DNA of 64,000 nucleotides from Cellulomonas xiejunii (GCF_024508315.1 NZ_CP101987.1:3286001-3350000); one strand, 5' to 3'. Shown: positions 36,424-47,104, counted from the stretch's first letter. The notes: generated from the sequence alone by a model not told the origin. A program made the numbers and translations.

Positions 36424-36998
36424 CACGACAGGCCCAGGTCGGTCAGGTCCAGCAGGTGGTGGTAGGTCACGCCGAGCGCCTCGATGGCCTCGCGCGCGCC
36501 GGTGCCGCGGTCGACGATCGTCGCGACAGCGACGACCTCCCCGCCGGCATCGCGGACGGCCTCGACGGCGGTGATGGCCGAGCCCCCGGTGGTCGACGTG
36601 TCCTCGACCACGACGACGCGTCGCCCGGCGACGTCGGGGCCCTCGATGCGGCGCTGCAGACCGTGCGCCTTGCCCGCCTTGCGCACCACGAACGCGTCGA
36701 GGTCCTGCCCGCGCGACGCGGCGGCGTGCAGCAGCGCCGTGGCGACCGGGTCGGCGCCGAGCGTCAGGCCGCCGACGGCGTCGATCTCCGCCGTGCCCAG
36801 CCCGGCCTCCTCGAGCAGGTCCAACATGAGGTGCCCGATGAGGGGCGCGGCGCGGTGGTGGAGCGTCACGCGGCGCAGGTCGACGTAGTAGTCGGCCTCC
36901 TTGCCGGAGGACAGCGTGACCCTGCCGTGCACCACGGCGAGGTCACGGACGAGGGCGACGAGCTGGTCACGGGGCGCTGCGGCGGGGGCGTCGGTCAC
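36423..36998 (-). CDS. pyrE: Orotate phosphoribosyltransferase
   Basis: A 191-residue type I PRTase that joins orotate and PRPP to form OMP in pyrimidine synthesis. The PRPP loop is RRVVVVEDTSTTGGSAITAVEAV near residue 125. TLSSGKEADYYVDLR binds orotate, and VRKAGKAHG is part of the catalytic loop. GTG 36998 is preceded by TACCCT and six bases, so the operon mRNA should be leaderless. It heads the pyrE, membrane-protein, lemA operon. Confidence 0.96.
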   Translation of the reverse strand: MTDAPAAAPRDQLVALVRDLAVVHGRVTLSSGKEADYYVDLRRVTLHHRAAPLIGHLMLDLLEEAGLGTAEIDAVGGLTLGADPVATALLHAAASRGQDLDAFVVRKAGKAHGLQRRIEGPDVAGRRVVVVEDTSTTGGSAITAVEAVRDAGGEVVAVATIVDRGTGAREAIEALGVTYHHLLDLTDLGLS

Positions 36999-37010
36999 GG
37001 CCGTAGGGTA
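36999..37010 (-). promoter_or_regulatory. Leaderless-type -10 box of pyrE
   Basis: Minus strand TACCCT (37010-37005), ACGGCC, then GTG 36998: a six-base gap. Confidence 0.55.
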
Positions 37011-37074
37011 TCGGGCCGCCTCGGCGGCTTCGTGCGGCGTCCGCAGTCACCCGGACGTGGCCGTCACCCGATGG

Positions 37075-37689
37075 TCAGCCGGTGACGCGCACCTCGACGC
37101 GGCGGTTGAGCGCACGACCGGAGGGGTCGTCGCGCCCGTCGGACGTCTCCTCGGCCACCGGCTGCGAGCTGCCGTGACCGGTGACGGTCAGCACCAGGTC
37201 CGGCCGGGCCGCGGCGAGAGCGTCGGCGACGGCCTGCGCGCGCGCCTGCGAGAGCGGCCCGTTGACCCCGTCGCCCCCCAGCCCGTCGGTGTGCCCGTCG
37301 ACCGCGACCGCCGCACCCTGCGGCAGGGCCGCGCCGAGATCCCCGATCGCGGCGCTCGCACCGGGGGCGAGCTCGGCGCTGTCGAACCCGAACAGCAGGT
37401 CCGACGTCAGCGTCGTCACGCCCTGCGACTCGCGCGCGAGCTCCCGCACCGACTTCTCCCGGACGAGGGCGAGCGGGCCGCCGACCAGGTGGAGCGGCCC
37501 GCCCGTGAGCCGCAGCGTCGCGCGCTCGATCATGTCCGGCGTGACAGGCGTCCGGGCGAGCTCGGCCCAGGGGGGCTCACCGGAGGTCGACGCCGCGGCG
37601 CCCGCACCGCCCGCGGGGGCGACGACGAGCTGGACCGTCGCGGCCAGGGCGAGCGCCGCACGCCCGCGCCGCGCGGCCGCAGGCCTCAC
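37075..37689 (-). CDS. OmpA-domain protein with signal peptide
   Basis: A 204-residue exported protein. The signal peptide ends about AGA-AA near residue 31. Residues 95-204 form an OmpA/MotB C-terminal domain (LLFGFDSAELAPGASAAIGDL, VDGHTDGLGGDGVNGPLSQARAQAVADAL, GRALNRRVEVRV) that binds peptidoglycan in relatives; the Asp and Arg for diaminopimelate or equivalent recognition are present. GTG 37689 overlaps the upstream lipoprotein stop (GTGA). The pair probably works in the cell envelope, but no partner is known. Confidence 0.85.
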   Translation of the reverse strand: MRPAAARRGRAALALAATVQLVVAPAGGAGAAASTSGEPPWAELARTPVTPDMIERATLRLTGGPLHLVGGPLALVREKSVRELARESQGVTTLTSDLLFGFDSAELAPGASAAIGDLGAALPQGAAVAVDGHTDGLGGDGVNGPLSQARAQAVADALAAARPDLVLTVTGHGSSQPVAEETSDGRDDPSGRALNRRVEVRVTG

Positions 37690-38351
37690 GAACCCTGCCG
37701 TGCGGTCACACCGGTGAAGACCGGCAGACCGTCGGCGATCAGCACGTCGAGCGACCCGCCCTCGTTCTCCGGCGCCGGGAGCGCTGCCCAGCCCTCGAGC
37801 GTCGAGTGGTTGCGCACCGCGGTGTTCAGGGGCACGAGGGGGGAGGCGAGCATCGTGGCGTCGCAGAGGTCGCGGTCCGCGTCGTCACCGTTCCAGTCGC
37901 CCTTGATGCACAGGGGCATGAACGCCTGCAGGTGCGTCGTGTCCGTCACGAGGGGCACGGGGTCGATCCCGAGGTCGAAGAGGCTCATCTCCTCGTCGTC
38001 GCCGCGGTCGGGCGCTTCCCACCGCAGCGCCCAGCGCACCGTGAGCACCTCGGCGTCGACCCGCACGTCACGCAGGATCAGCGTCACCTCGCCGCCGGCA
38101 ACCTCGGAACCGGCCGGCGTGTCGACCGTCTGCTCGGCGATCACCTGCGTCGCGACGTCGTCCACGGGCGCGGCCTGCTCGCCCTCGCCGCCCTCGGCGG
38201 CCGGCCCGCTCGCCGTCGTGGAGGCAGCCGGCTCGTCCGTGGCGCCGGTGCAGGCCGACGTCAGCGCCACCACGCCGACCGCCGCGAGGGCCACCAGGGC
38301 GCGGCGCAGCACAGGACCACGGCGCAGGACGGGACGGGGGGTCAGGCGCAT
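37686..38351 (-). CDS. Lipoprotein of unknown function
   Basis: A 221-residue lipoprotein: a long Arg-rich n-region, hydrophobic core and lipobox ALTSAC with Cys at about 34, then a low-complexity Ala/Gly/Glu linker. The mature part is beta-rich (GGEVTLILRDVRVDAEVLTVRWALRW; LGIDPVPLVTDTTHLQAFMPLC) and contains two Cys that could pair. I do not recognise the family. It is coupled to the OmpA-domain gene, which suggests a joint envelope role. Confidence 0.75.
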   Translation of the reverse strand: MRLTPRPVLRRGPVLRRALVALAAVGVVALTSACTGATDEPAASTTASGPAAEGGEGEQAAPVDDVATQVIAEQTVDTPAGSEVAGGEVTLILRDVRVDAEVLTVRWALRWEAPDRGDDEEMSLFDLGIDPVPLVTDTTHLQAFMPLCIKGDWNGDDADRDLCDATMLASPLVPLNTAVRNHSTLEGWAALPAPENEGGSLDVLIADGLPVFTGVTARQGS

Positions 38352-38443
38352 GCGTGTCCTCCAGGGACGGTCGACGAGTGCTGCACGCTACCCGGCACGA
38401 CCCCCAGGCGGACGAATCGGACGTCCCTCGTCGCCCGGACGGG

Positions 38444-39241
38444 TCAGGCGTCCACCGTCGGCACGTCGGGGGCGTCGTCGGCCAGCGCCCGGCGGTACCC
38501 GCTGAACGTCCGCACGGCGGACCGCGGGACCAGCTTCAGGATCGTCGAGACTGCCTTGTACCGCAGGCTCGGGGTCGACAGGACGACGCCGCGGCGCACG
38601 TCCGCGAGCGCGCCGGCCACCACGTCCTCGGCGTCGAGCCACGCGACCGACGGGTAGTGGGCCGTGTCGATGCGCCCCCGCTCGTGGAACTCCGTGTGCG
38701 TGAAGCCCGGGGCGACGACCGTCGCCGTGACGCCCGTCCCCTTGAGCTCGACCGCGAGCGCCTCCGTGAAGACCCGCACCCACGCCTTGTGCGCGGAGTA
38801 CGTGCCCGACGCGGTGAGCCCGGCGACCGAACCGACGTTGAGGATCGCGCCGCGGCCGCGCCGCTTCATCGCACCGGCGGCGGCGTGCGAGAGCACCATG
38901 GGCGCGCGGACCATGAGGTCGAGCGCCCGCTCCTCCGCGGCGACGTCGCCGTCGACGAAGGGCTGGTTCAGCCCCATGCCGGCGTTGTTGACCAGCAGAC
39001 CCACCGGACGCTCGTCGTCCCGGAGCCGCGCGGCCACACGCTCGACGTCGGCGCGGTCGGTGAGGTCGGCTGCCAGTACCTCGGCGCGGATCCCCGCCGC
39101 GGCCTCGAGCTGCGCCGCGAGGCGGGTCAACCGTCCCTCGTCGCGCGCCACCAGGACGACGTCGTGCCGTGCCGTGGCGAGCTGCCAGGCGAACTCCAGA
39201 CCGAGGCCGGCGCTCGCGCCGGTGACCAGTGCGGTACCCAT
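38444..39241 (-). CDS. Short-chain dehydrogenase (DltE/YqjQ type)
   Basis: A 265-residue SDR with TGASAGLG (residues 7-14), NNAGMG, catalytic Ser in VGSVAG and YSAHK. The C-terminal extension past residue 195 (STPSLRYKAVSTILKLVPRSAVRTFSGYRRALA) is typical of the DltE-like group, which may associate with the membrane. ATG 39241 follows TAGGGT and six bases (leaderless). It is divergent from another SDR of similar type. Substrate unknown. Confidence 0.85.
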   Translation of the reverse strand: MGTALVTGASAGLGLEFAWQLATARHDVVLVARDEGRLTRLAAQLEAAAGIRAEVLAADLTDRADVERVAARLRDDERPVGLLVNNAGMGLNQPFVDGDVAAEERALDLMVRAPMVLSHAAAGAMKRRGRGAILNVGSVAGLTASGTYSAHKAWVRVFTEALAVELKGTGVTATVVAPGFTHTEFHERGRIDTAHYPSVAWLDAEDVVAGALADVRRGVVLSTPSLRYKAVSTILKLVPRSAVRTFSGYRRALADDAPDVPTVDA

Positions 39242-39253
39242 GGCGTCACCCTA
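39242..39253 (-). promoter_or_regulatory. Leaderless-type -10 box of the SDR gene
   Basis: Minus strand TAGGGT (39253-39248), GACGCC, then ATG 39241: a six-base gap. Confidence 0.55.
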
Positions 39254-39365
39254 CGGAAAGCTGCGCCACCGCGTCGCGCGGTCCCGCGTGTCGCGGCCCC
39301 TTGCCCTCGTGCGGGCTCCCCGGCCCGCCCGTAGCGTGAGGTCCCACGTCGACACGGAGGTGAGC

Positions 39366-40181
39366 ATGGAGAACGCACTGGTCCCCGCCCCGCTCGCACT
39401 GGTCACGGGCGCGTCGAGCGGCATCGGGCTGGAGGTCGCCGTCCGGCTGGCCGAGCTCGGGCACGACCTGGTCGTCACGGCCGAGGACGACGGTCTCGCT
39501 CTCGCGGCGGACGGGCTGACGCAGCACGGCCGCGCCGTGCGCGCGGTGCGGGCCGACCTCACGCAGGCCGCGGACGTCGACGCGCTGGTCGCCGAGGTGA
39601 AGGGGACGGGTCGCCCGCTCGACCTGCTGGTCCTCAACGCCGGCACGGCCGTGGGCGGCGCCTTCCTCGACGTCCCCCTGGAGGAGCACCTGAGGACGAT
39701 CGCGCTCGACGTCGTCGCGCCGGTACGCCTCGCCAGCGCGCTGCTGCCCGCGATGGTCGCGCGGGGGTCCGGCCGCGTGCTGGTGACGTCCTCGGTGGCC
39801 GCGCTGATGCCCGGGCCGTACTACGCGACGTACGCGGCGTCCAAGGCGTTCGACCTGTCGTTCGCACAGGCCCTGCGGTACGAGCTGCGGGACACCGGCG
39901 TCACGGTGACGGCGCTGCTGCCGGGGCCGACGGACACCGACTTCTTCGAGCAGGCCCACATGGAGGACACGCGCGTCGCGCACGGCGGCAAGGACGACCC
40001 GGCGGACGTCGCGCGGCAGGCCGTCGAGGGCCTGCTGAAGGGCGACGAGAAGGTCGTGGTGCGCTCGGTGCGCGCCAAGGGCCAGGCCGCGGCGGGCGCG
40101 CTGCTGAGCGACGGCGCCGGGGCCGCCCTGCAGGCGCGGTTCACCGAGCCGCTGGGGAGCTCCGAGCCCGACGAGGGCTGA
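39366..40181 (+). CDS. Short-chain dehydrogenase
   Basis: A 271-residue SDR with TGASSGIGLEV, LNAGTA, Ser in VTSSVAALMPGP and YAASK. After the core it has GPTDTDFFEQAHM and an Arg/Lys-rich C-terminal stretch. ATG 39366 has GGAGGTGAGC upstream, unlike the leaderless divergent neighbour. The two SDR genes are divergent over 124 bp and are similar in general design, so they may be old duplicates. Confidence 0.85.
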   Translation: MENALVPAPLALVTGASSGIGLEVAVRLAELGHDLVVTAEDDGLALAADGLTQHGRAVRAVRADLTQAADVDALVAEVKGTGRPLDLLVLNAGTAVGGAFLDVPLEEHLRTIALDVVAPVRLASALLPAMVARGSGRVLVTSSVAALMPGPYYATYAASKAFDLSFAQALRYELRDTGVTVTALLPGPTDTDFFEQAHMEDTRVAHGGKDDPADVARQAVEGLLKGDEKVVVRSVRAKGQAAAGALLSDGAGAALQARFTEPLGSSEPDEG

Positions 40182-40239
40182 CGCGGGGGCCCTCGTCCAC
40201 AGCCCCCGTGCGTCGGTCCCGGTGGCCCCCGCCGGCTCG

Positions 40240-40251
40240 TAGGGTGGTCGG
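40240..40251 (+). promoter_or_regulatory. Leaderless-type -10 box of recQ
   Basis: TAGGGT (40240-40245), GGTCGG, then GTG 40252: a six-base gap. Confidence 0.55.
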
Positions 40252-42363
40252 GTGCAGCCGGACCCCGCCGTTCCCCAGGCCCGTCGACGACGGACGACGG
40301 GTGCCGTCGACCCCGCACCGGTCGCTGACGGACCGGCGCCCGACGCCCCGACCTGGGACGCCGATCCTGTGGAGCCCTGGTGGGACGAGGCTCCCCCGCC
40401 CTCCGACGACGCGCCGCCGCCGGAGTCGTGGGCCGAGGACCCGTGGGCGGGCGCACCGCCGCCGACCGGCCGGACCACTGCGCGGCGCCCCGACGCGCCC
40501 CGCAGCACCGCCGCGGGGGCGCCCGCGCCGTCGCACGGCACCGCCGCCGACGTGCTGCACCGCGTGTGGGGCTACGACGCCTTCCGCGGCGACCAGGCGG
40601 CGGTCGTCGACACCGTGGTCGCCGGTGGCGACGCGGTCGTCCTCATGCCCACCGGCGGCGGCAAGTCGCTGTGCTACCAGGTGCCCGCGCTGGTCCGCCC
40701 GGGTACGGGCGTCGTGGTGTCACCGCTGATCGCGCTCATGCAGGACCAGGTGGACGCGCTGTCGGCGCTGGGCGTGCGGGCCGGCTTCCTCAACTCCACG
40801 CAGGAGCGGCACCAGCGGCGCGCGGTCGAGGACGCGTTCCTCGCAGGCGAGCTCGACCTGCTGTACCTGGCGCCCGAGCGGCTGCGGGTGCCCGAGACGC
40901 TCGACCTGCTGGACCGCGGCCACGTCGCCCTGTTCGCGATCGACGAGGCGCACTGCGTGTCCCAGTGGGGGCACGACTTCCGGCCCGACTACCTCGCGCT
41001 GTCGCTGCTGCACGAGCGCTGGCCGGACGTGCCGCGCATCGCGCTGACCGCGACCGCGACGCACGCCACGCACCGCGAGATCTGCGAGCGCCTGCAGCTC
41101 ACCGACGCGGCCCAGTTCGTCGCGAGCTTCGACCGGCCCAACATCCGCTACCGGATCGTGCCGAAGGACAACCCGCGCGCGCAGCTGCTGCACCTGCTGC
41201 GCACCGAGCACGAGGGCGACGCGGGCATCGTCTACTGCCTGTCGCGCGCGTCGGTCGAGCAGACGGCCGAGACGCTGCGCAAGGAGGGCATCGACGCGCT
41301 GCCGTACCACGCGGGGCTGGACCGGCAGGTCCGGGCGGCGAACCAGTCCCGGTTCCTGCGTGAGGACGGGGTCGTGATGGTCGCGACCATCGCGTTCGGC
41401 ATGGGCATCGACAAGCCCGACGTGCGGTTCGTCGCGCACCTCGACCTGCCGAAGTCCGTCGAGGGGTACTACCAGGAGACCGGGCGCGCGGGCCGCGACG
41501 GGCTGCCCTCCACGGCATGGCTCGCGTACGGCCTGGCGGACGTCGTCCAGCAGCGCCGCATGATCGACACATCCGAGGGCGACGCCGCCCACAAGCGGCG
41601 GCTCACCCAGCACCTCGACGCGATGCTCGCGCTGTGCGAGACGGTCGACTGCCGCCGCACCCAGCTGCTCGCGTACTTCGGGCAGGAGTCCGACGGGCCG
41701 TGCGGCAACTGCGACACGTGCCTCGAGCCGCCGCAGTCGTGGGACGGGACCGTCCCCGCGCAGAAGCTGCTCTCGACGGTCGTGCGGCTCGACCAGCGCG
41801 GGCAGCGCTACGGCGTCGGGCACCTCGTGGACATCCTGCGCGGCAAGGCGACGCCGCGCGTGCAGCAGCTCGGCCACGACGCGCTGTCGACGTTCGGCAT
41901 CGGCCAGGACCTGTCGGACGGCGAGTGGCGCGGCGTCGTGCGTCAGCTGCTGGCCGCCGAGATCCTCGCGGTGGACTCCGACGGGTACGGCACGATCCGG
42001 CTCACGCCCGCGTCGGGCGACGTGCTGCGCGGCGAGCGGGAGGTGCGGCTGCGCCGCGAGCCCGAGCGCACGGGCCGCGCGACGCGCGAGCGCCGCGGGT
42101 CGGGTCGGACGCCTGCCGCCGCGGCGGACCTCACCGGGGACGACGCCGGGCTGTTCGAGGCGCTGCGCGCGTGGCGCGCGGGCGCGGCCAAGGAGCAGGG
42201 CGTGCCCGCCTACGTCGTCTTCCACGACGCGACGCTGCGGGAGATCGTCACCCGCCGGCCGACGTCGCGCGCCGAGCTGGGCGAGATCAGCGGCATCGGC
42301 GCGGCCAAGCTCGACCGCTACGCCGAGGGCGTGCTGACGACGCTGGGCGCGGCCGCAGACTGA
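40252..42363 (+). CDS. recQ: ATP-dependent DNA helicase RecQ
   Basis: A 703-residue 3'-5' helicase for recombination and repair. Residues 1-95 are a Pro/Asp/Trp-rich disordered tail not found in E. coli RecQ. Then come Walker [18 protein letters not shown] (about 131-147), DEAH in [20 protein letters not shown], motif V/VI ([33 protein letters not shown]), the zinc site ([15 protein letters not shown]), the RQC winged helix and a C-terminal HRDC domain ([29 protein letters not shown]). The domain set is complete. The GTG start is supported by the leaderless -10 box. Confidence 0.96.
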   Translation: MQPDPAVPQARRRRTTGAVDPAPVADGPAPDAPTWDADPVEPWWDEAPPPSDDAPPPESWAEDPWAGAPPPTGRTTARRPDAPRSTAAGAPAPSHGTAADVLHRVWGYDAFRGDQAAVVDTVVAGGDAVVLMPTGGGKSLCYQVPALVRPGTGVVVSPLIALMQDQVDALSALGVRAGFLNSTQERHQRRAVEDAFLAGELDLLYLAPERLRVPETLDLLDRGHVALFAIDEAHCVSQWGHDFRPDYLALSLLHERWPDVPRIALTATATHATHREICERLQLTDAAQFVASFDRPNIRYRIVPKDNPRAQLLHLLRTEHEGDAGIVYCLSRASVEQTAETLRKEGIDALPYHAGLDRQVRAANQSRFLREDGVVMVATIAFGMGIDKPDVRFVAHLDLPKSVEGYYQETGRAGRDGLPSTAWLAYGLADVVQQRRMIDTSEGDAAHKRRLTQHLDAMLALCETVDCRRTQLLAYFGQESDGPCGNCDTCLEPPQSWDGTVPAQKLLSTVVRLDQRGQRYGVGHLVDILRGKATPRVQQLGHDALSTFGIGQDLSDGEWRGVVRQLLAAEILAVDSDGYGTIRLTPASGDVLRGEREVRLRREPERTGRATRERRGSGRTPAAAADLTGDDAGLFEALRAWRAGAAKEQGVPAYVVFHDATLREIVTRRPTSRAELGEISGIGAAKLDRYAEGVLTTLGAAAD

Positions 42364-42380
42364 TCTCCCGGTCGATCGCC

Positions 42381-42408
42381 CGGTGCTGGTCGACCGGTGC
42401 TGGTCGAC
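42381..42408. repeat. Tandem 14-bp duplication between recQ and LacI gene
   Basis: CGGTGCTGGTCGAC occurs twice in a row (42381-42394, 42395-42408), each ending in the palindrome GGTCGACC. The alternating CCGGT and ACCGG segments could fold into a weak bidirectional terminator between the convergent genes. Confidence 0.7.
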
Positions 42409-42416
42409 CGGCGCGG

Positions 42417-43463
42417 TCAGCCCGCCGCGCCCGTCGAGGACCGGACGATCAGGTGCGTGGGCAGCATCACGGGGTCGGCCGCGTCGCGCACCGGGACGAC
42501 CGGTTCGTCGTCGAGGCCACCGGCGTCCTCGTCGTCCGACCGTCCTCCCTCGAGCCGCGCGAGCAGCAGGTCGGCAGCCATGCGGCCCGCACGCTCGACG
42601 GGCGACTCCACCGTCGTCAGTGCGGGCCGGACGAGGTCGGCGCCGAAGATGTCGTCGCACCCGATGACGCTCATGCGCCCGGGTACGGGGACGCCACGGA
42701 CGTCGAGCCGCTCCAGGACACCGAACGCCAGGAGGTCGTTGAACGCGATCACCGCGGTGACGCCCGACTCGACGGCCGCGTCGGCGGCCTGGGCGCCGGA
42801 CGCACGGACCGGTGCGTAGGGCCCCAGGACGACGAGGTCGACACCGAGCCGCGCCGCGGCCGGCTCGAGCGCCTCACGTCGGCGCCGGTCCGACCAGGAC
42901 GTCGCCGGACCGGCGGCGTAGGCGATGCGCGTGTGGCCGAGCCCGACGAGGTGCTCGAGCGCCTGGACCATGCCGCCTGCGGTGTCGAGCAGCACGCCGG
43001 GCGTCCCGGGGATCGTGCGGTTGACGACGACGAGCGCGAGGTCCTGGGCGGCGCCGGCGATCTGCTCGTCGGACAGACGTGATGCGGCGAGGACCGCGCC
43101 GTCGACCTGCCCGCGCAGCTTGCGCAGCGTGTCGAGCTCGACCTCGGCGGACTCCTCGGTGTCCGCGAGCACCTGGACGTACCCGGACTCCCGCAGCCGC
43201 GCGCCCGTGCCACGCACCAGACCGAAGAAGAACGGGTTGGTGACGTCGGGGAGCACGAGCGCGACCGTCGCGGTGCGGCCTGAGAGCAGGGCGCGTGCCG
43301 ATGCGCTGGGGATGTACCCGAGCTCCTTGGCGACCGCGACGACGCGGTCCGCCGTATCGGCGTTGACCCGACCCGGCTTGGTGAGTGCGCGCGAGGCGGT
43401 CGACACCGCGACCCCTGCCGCCGCAGCGACGTCACGCAACGTGGGCTGCCGCCTGACGGCCAT
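42417..43463 (-). CDS. LacI-family repressor of the glucuronoxylan genes
   Basis: A 348-residue regulator. Residues 7-55 are the LacI helix-turn-helix and hinge ([25 protein letters not shown], then [16 protein letters not shown]). Residues 62-330 form the periplasmic-binding-protein-like effector domain ([50 protein letters not shown]). ATG 43463 follows GGGAGGG. It is divergent from the mannonate dehydratase gene, and a perfect LacI-type palindrome lies between, so it probably represses that operon until a xylan-derived sugar binds. Confidence 0.92.
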   Translation of the reverse strand: MAVRRQPTLRDVAAAAGVAVSTASRALTKPGRVNADTADRVVAVAKELGYIPSASARALLSGRTATVALVLPDVTNPFFFGLVRGTGARLRESGYVQVLADTEESAEVELDTLRKLRGQVDGAVLAASRLSDEQIAGAAQDLALVVVNRTIPGTPGVLLDTAGGMVQALEHLVGLGHTRIAYAAGPATSWSDRRRREALEPAAARLGVDLVVLGPYAPVRASGAQAADAAVESGVTAVIAFNDLLAFGVLERLDVRGVPVPGRMSVIGCDDIFGADLVRPALTTVESPVERAGRMAADLLLARLEGGRSDDEDAGGLDDEPVVPVRDAADPVMLPTHLIVRSSTGAAG

Positions 43464-43518
43464 GCACCCTCCCGGTCCGGGTCTGGACCCCGCGCGGCGT
43501 TGCGCGGAGCCGGTCCTT

Positions 43519-43545
43519 GCTGGCAAACGATTGCCAGCCTAGCGT
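43519..43545 (+). promoter_or_regulatory. LacI operator abutting the -10 box of the manD-GH67 operon
   Basis: GCTGGCAA-ACGA-TTGCCAGC (43519-43538) is a perfect inverted repeat with the central CG typical of LacI operators. TAGCGT (43540-43545) is the -10 box, one base downstream. The geometry matches the 57281 operator. Confidence 0.75.
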
Positions 43546-43609
43546 GTTCATGCCTAGTCTCACCAGTGCCCCTCCGCGACGACGCGACGGGCGGAAGGAG
43601 CATGTCACG

Positions 43610-44845
43610 ATGTCGGGCACCGCCATCCGATCTGCCGAGGTGCTGGTCTCCAGCCCCGGTCGCAACTTTGTAACGTTACGCATCATCACGCAGGACGGTG
43701 TGGAAGGGCTCGGGGACGCCACCCTCAACGGACGCGAGCTCTCCGTGGCCAGCTACCTCACCGACCACGTCGTCCCCCTCCTGATCGGCAGGGACGCGCA
43801 CACCATTGAGGACACCTGGCAGTTCCTCTACCGCAGCGCGTACTGGCGGCGCGGGCCCGTGACGATGGCGGCCATCGCGGCCGTCGACGTCGCCCTGTGG
43901 GACATCAAGGCCAAGCTCGCCGGCATGCCGCTCTACCAGCTGCTCGGCGGCGCGTCGCGCAACGGGATCATGGCGTACGGCCACGCGTCGGGCCGCGACC
44001 TGCCCGAGCTCTTCGACTCGATCCGCCAGCACCTCGACGAGGGCTTCCGGTCCATCCGCGTGCAGACCTCCGTGCCCGGCGTCGACGCCGTCTACGGGGT
44101 CGCCGCGCAGCCGTCGTCGTCAGGACGCTACGACTACGAGCCCGCGCAGCGCGCGCCCCTGCCGGCCGAGGAGGACTGGGACACCCGGGCCTACCTGCGC
44201 CACATCCCGCGGGTGTTCGAGGCCGTGCGCAACGAGTTCGGCCCCGAGCTGCCGCTGCTGCACGACGGCCACCACCGCATGACGCCCATCCAGGCCGCAC
44301 GCCTGGGCAAGGACCTCGAGCCGTACGACCTGTTCTGGCTCGAGGACTGCACACCGGCCGAGAACCAGGACGCGCTGCGGCTCGTCCGGCAGCACACCGT
44401 GACGCCGCTCGCGATCGGCGAGGTCTTCAACACCGTCTGGGACTACCAGACGCTCATCCGCGAGCAGCTCATCGACTACGTGCGCTCGGCCGTCACGCAC
44501 ACGGGCGGTATCACGGCGCTGCGCCGCATCCTCGACTTCGCGGCGCAGTACCAGATCAAGTCCGGCATCCACGGCCCCACCGACATCTCCCCCGTCGGCA
44601 TGGCGGCGGCGCTGCACCTGGACCTCGCGATCCACAACTTCGGCATCCAGGAGTACATGAAGCACTCCGCGACGACCGACGAGGTGTTCCGCACGTCGTT
44701 CACGTTCGCGGACGGCTACCTGCACCCGGGCCACGAGCCGGGGCTGGGCGTCACCTACGACGACGACGCGGCCCCGCGGTACCCCTACCAGGCGGCGTAC
44801 CTGCCGTTCAACCGGCTCAAGGACGGAACGGTGCACGACTGGTGA
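43610..44845 (+). CDS. D-mannonate dehydratase, enolase superfamily (RspA/ManD)
   Basis: A 411-residue enolase-type dehydratase. [11 protein letters not shown] supplies the metal ligand Asp219 and His221, [11 protein letters not shown]lu245 and AIGEVFNT Glu271. [31 protein letters not shown] and [21 protein letters not shown] are typical of the ManD/RspA group, whose active members convert D-mannonate to KDG. That product would feed kdgK and eda in the other cluster. The GH67 gene overlaps its stop. ATG 43610 follows GGAAGGAG. Some RspA relatives have low activity, so mannonate is probable rather than proven. Confidence 0.88.
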   Translation: MSGTAIRSAEVLVSSPGRNFVTLRIITQDGVEGLGDATLNGRELSVASYLTDHVVPLLIGRDAHTIEDTWQFLYRSAYWRRGPVTMAAIAAVDVALWDIKAKLAGMPLYQLLGGASRNGIMAYGHASGRDLPELFDSIRQHLDEGFRSIRVQTSVPGVDAVYGVAAQPSSSGRYDYEPAQRAPLPAEEDWDTRAYLRHIPRVFEAVRNEFGPELPLLHDGHHRMTPIQAARLGKDLEPYDLFWLEDCTPAENQDALRLVRQHTVTPLAIGEVFNTVWDYQTLIREQLIDYVRSAVTHTGGITALRRILDFAAQYQIKSGIHGPTDISPVGMAAALHLDLAIHNFGIQEYMKHSATTDEVFRTSFTFADGYLHPGHEPGLGVTYDDDAAPRYPYQAAYLPFNRLKDGTVHDW

Positions 44846-47034
44846 GCGCCATCGACTCCCCCCCGGTCCACCCGGCATGGCTGCCCGACGCCGCGTTCGC
44901 ACCGCTCGGCTCCCGGCGCGTGCTCGTGGCCGTCGGTCCGGACGCCGGCCCGGTCGGCGCGACCGTCGTCGACGAGGTGCGCCGGGCGACCGCCGCGCAC
45001 GGCGGGTCGCTCACGGTCCTCACGCCCGGCGAGGCGCTGCCCGACGCTGCGTCCGTCCGGTCGCACGACCTCGTGCTGCTCGTGGCGTCGCGTGCCCACA
45101 CCCGCGGCAGCGGGGCGGCCCGGCAGGTGCCGCCGCCGGCGCTCGCCGAGCAGCCGCCGCACCCGAACGACCCGCTGGTCGCCGCGGCCACCGACGGCGC
45201 GCTCGTCGCCACCGGCGGGGTGGCGGACTTCAGCCCGGACATGTTCGTGCGAGTCCGGGCCGCAGGCACCACCGTGGTCGTCGCCGGCGCCGCGACGGGC
45301 CTGCTCTACGGCCTGCACGACGTGGTGAGGCTCGGCGAGACGGCGTTCGGGGACTGCGACATCGACGTCACCGACCTCCCGGTCGCACCGGTCCGCATGC
45401 TCGACCACTGGGACAACATCGACGTCCACCCCGTGATGGGCCAGGTCGAGCGCGGGTATGCCGGCGGCTCGATCTTCTACGCCGACGGCCGCGTGCGAGA
45501 GGACCTCTCGCGGGTCGCCGCCTACGCCCGGCTGCTCGGGTCGATCGGCGTCAACGCGGTGGCGATCAACAACGTCAACGTCCACCGCACCGAGGCGCGC
45601 CTGCTCACCGACGGTCTGGACGACGTCGCGCGGGTCGCCGACGTGTTCCGGCCGCACGGTGTGCGGACGTACCTGTCGGTGTCGTTCGCGTCGCCCGTCG
45701 TCCTCGGCGGTCTGCCCACGTCGGACCCCGCCGACCCGGACGTGCAGGCGTGGTGGGCGGCGGCCGCGGACCGCGTCTACGCGACGATCCCCGACTTCGG
45801 CGGCTTCGTCGTCAAGGCGGACTCCGAGGGGCAACCCGGCCCGTTCGCGTACGGGCGGGACCACGCCGACGGCGCCAACCTGCTGGCCCGCGCGCTGCGC
45901 CCGCACGGCGGGACGGTGTTCTGGCGCGCGTTCGTCTACAACCACGAGCAGGACTGGCGCGACCGCCGCACGGACCGGGCGCGAGCCGCGTACGACCACT
46001 TCGCACCGCTCGACGGCCGGTTCGACGAGAACGTCGTGCTGCAGGTGAAGTACGGGCCCATCGACTTCCAGACGCGCGAGCCGGTCTCGCCCGTGCTCGC
46101 CGCGATGCCGCGCACGCGGCTGGCCGTCGAGCTGCAGGTCACGCAGGAGTACACGGGCCAGCAGAACCACGTGTGCTACCTGGGGCCGCTGTGGTCGCAG
46201 GTGCTCGGCTTCCCGCTGGCCGAGGACGCGACCCGCGACGTCGCACGGATCGTGTCCGGGTTGCCGGGCCACCGCGACACCCCGTCGGGAGACCTGCCCG
46301 CAGGCGGCATCACCGCTGTCTCCAACGTCGGGGACGACGAGTTCTGGACCGGTCACCCGCTCGCGCAGGCCAACCTGTACGCGTACGGGCGGCTCGCGTG
46401 GAACCCGGAGGCGGACTCCGTCGCGCTGCTCGACGAGTGGATCGGCCTGACGTTCCCGGGCGCCGACCCGCGCGTGCGCGAGACGCTGCACACGCTCATG
46501 GACGACTCCTGGCTGACGTACGAGGCGTACACCGCGCCGCTGGGCGTCGGCTTCATGGTCGACCCCGGGCGTCAGCACTACGGCCCCAACGTCGACGGGT
46601 ACGAGTACTCCAAGTGGGGCACGTACCACTTCGCGGACCGCGACGGCATCGGCGTCGACCGGACCGTGGCGACGGGCACCCGCTACACCGGCCAGTACCC
46701 GTCGCCCTGGCGCGAGACGTACGAGGACCTCGCGACGTGCCCGGACGAGCTGCTGCTGTTCTTCCACCACGTGCCGTACTCGCACGTGCTGCACAGCGGC
46801 ACCACCGTGATCCAGCACATCTACGACTCGCGCGCCGACGCCGTCGACGTCGTGACGTCGTGGGTCGACGCGTGGGCCGCCCTGGACGGGCTCGTCCCGG
46901 ACCGGCTCCACGCCCGCGTCGCCGAGCGACTGACGGAGCAGGTCCGCTCCGCCACCGAGTGGCGCGACCAGCTCCGCTCGTACTTCTTCCGCAAGTCCGG
47001 CGTCCCCGACGCCACGGGCCGCCCGATCTACTGA
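44842..47034 (+). CDS. aguA: Alpha-glucuronidase, GH67
   Basis: A 730-residue enzyme that removes (4-O-methyl)glucuronic acid from the end of xylo-oligosaccharides. Catalytic residues can be placed by spacing: Glu329 (acid) in [11 protein letters not shown], Asp408 in KYGPIDFQ and Glu436 in QVTQEYTGQ. The intervals of 79 and 28 residues equal those of the Geobacillus enzyme (285, 364, 392). No signal peptide is seen, so it acts in the cytoplasm on imported aldouronic acids. GTG 44842 overlaps the mannonate dehydratase stop (GTGA). The product glucuronate can be routed to mannonate and KDG. Confidence 0.97.
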   Translation: MSAIDSPPVHPAWLPDAAFAPLGSRRVLVAVGPDAGPVGATVVDEVRRATAAHGGSLTVLTPGEALPDAASVRSHDLVLLVASRAHTRGSGAARQVPPPALAEQPPHPNDPLVAAATDGALVATGGVADFSPDMFVRVRAAGTTVVVAGAATGLLYGLHDVVRLGETAFGDCDIDVTDLPVAPVRMLDHWDNIDVHPVMGQVERGYAGGSIFYADGRVREDLSRVAAYARLLGSIGVNAVAINNVNVHRTEARLLTDGLDDVARVADVFRPHGVRTYLSVSFASPVVLGGLPTSDPADPDVQAWWAAAADRVYATIPDFGGFVVKADSEGQPGPFAYGRDHADGANLLARALRPHGGTVFWRAFVYNHEQDWRDRRTDRARAAYDHFAPLDGRFDENVVLQVKYGPIDFQTREPVSPVLAAMPRTRLAVELQVTQEYTGQQNHVCYLGPLWSQVLGFPLAEDATRDVARIVSGLPGHRDTPSGDLPAGGITAVSNVGDDEFWTGHPLAQANLYAYGRLAWNPEADSVALLDEWIGLTFPGADPRVRETLHTLMDDSWLTYEAYTAPLGVGFMVDPGRQHYGPNVDGYEYSKWGTYHFADRDGIGVDRTVATGTRYTGQYPSPWRETYEDLATCPDELLLFFHHVPYSHVLHSGTTVIQHIYDSRADAVDVVTSWVDAWAALDGLVPDRLHARVAERLTEQVRSATEWRDQLRSYFFRKSGVPDATGRPIY

Positions 47035-47053
47035 CGCCAGGGCGCACCCGCCC

Positions 47054-47104
47054 GAGAGTGTGAAGCGTTGTTGCCGGATTCCGGCAACAACGCTTCACAC
47101 TCTC
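47054..47104. terminator. 51-bp perfect palindrome between GH67 and aldo/keto reductase genes
   Basis: Two 25-nt arms (47054-47078 and 47080-47104) are perfect complements around one base, the longest inverted repeat in the window. It lies in the convergent gap and overlaps the reductase stop codon at 47103-47105. A bidirectional terminator is the simplest reading. Confidence 0.85.
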
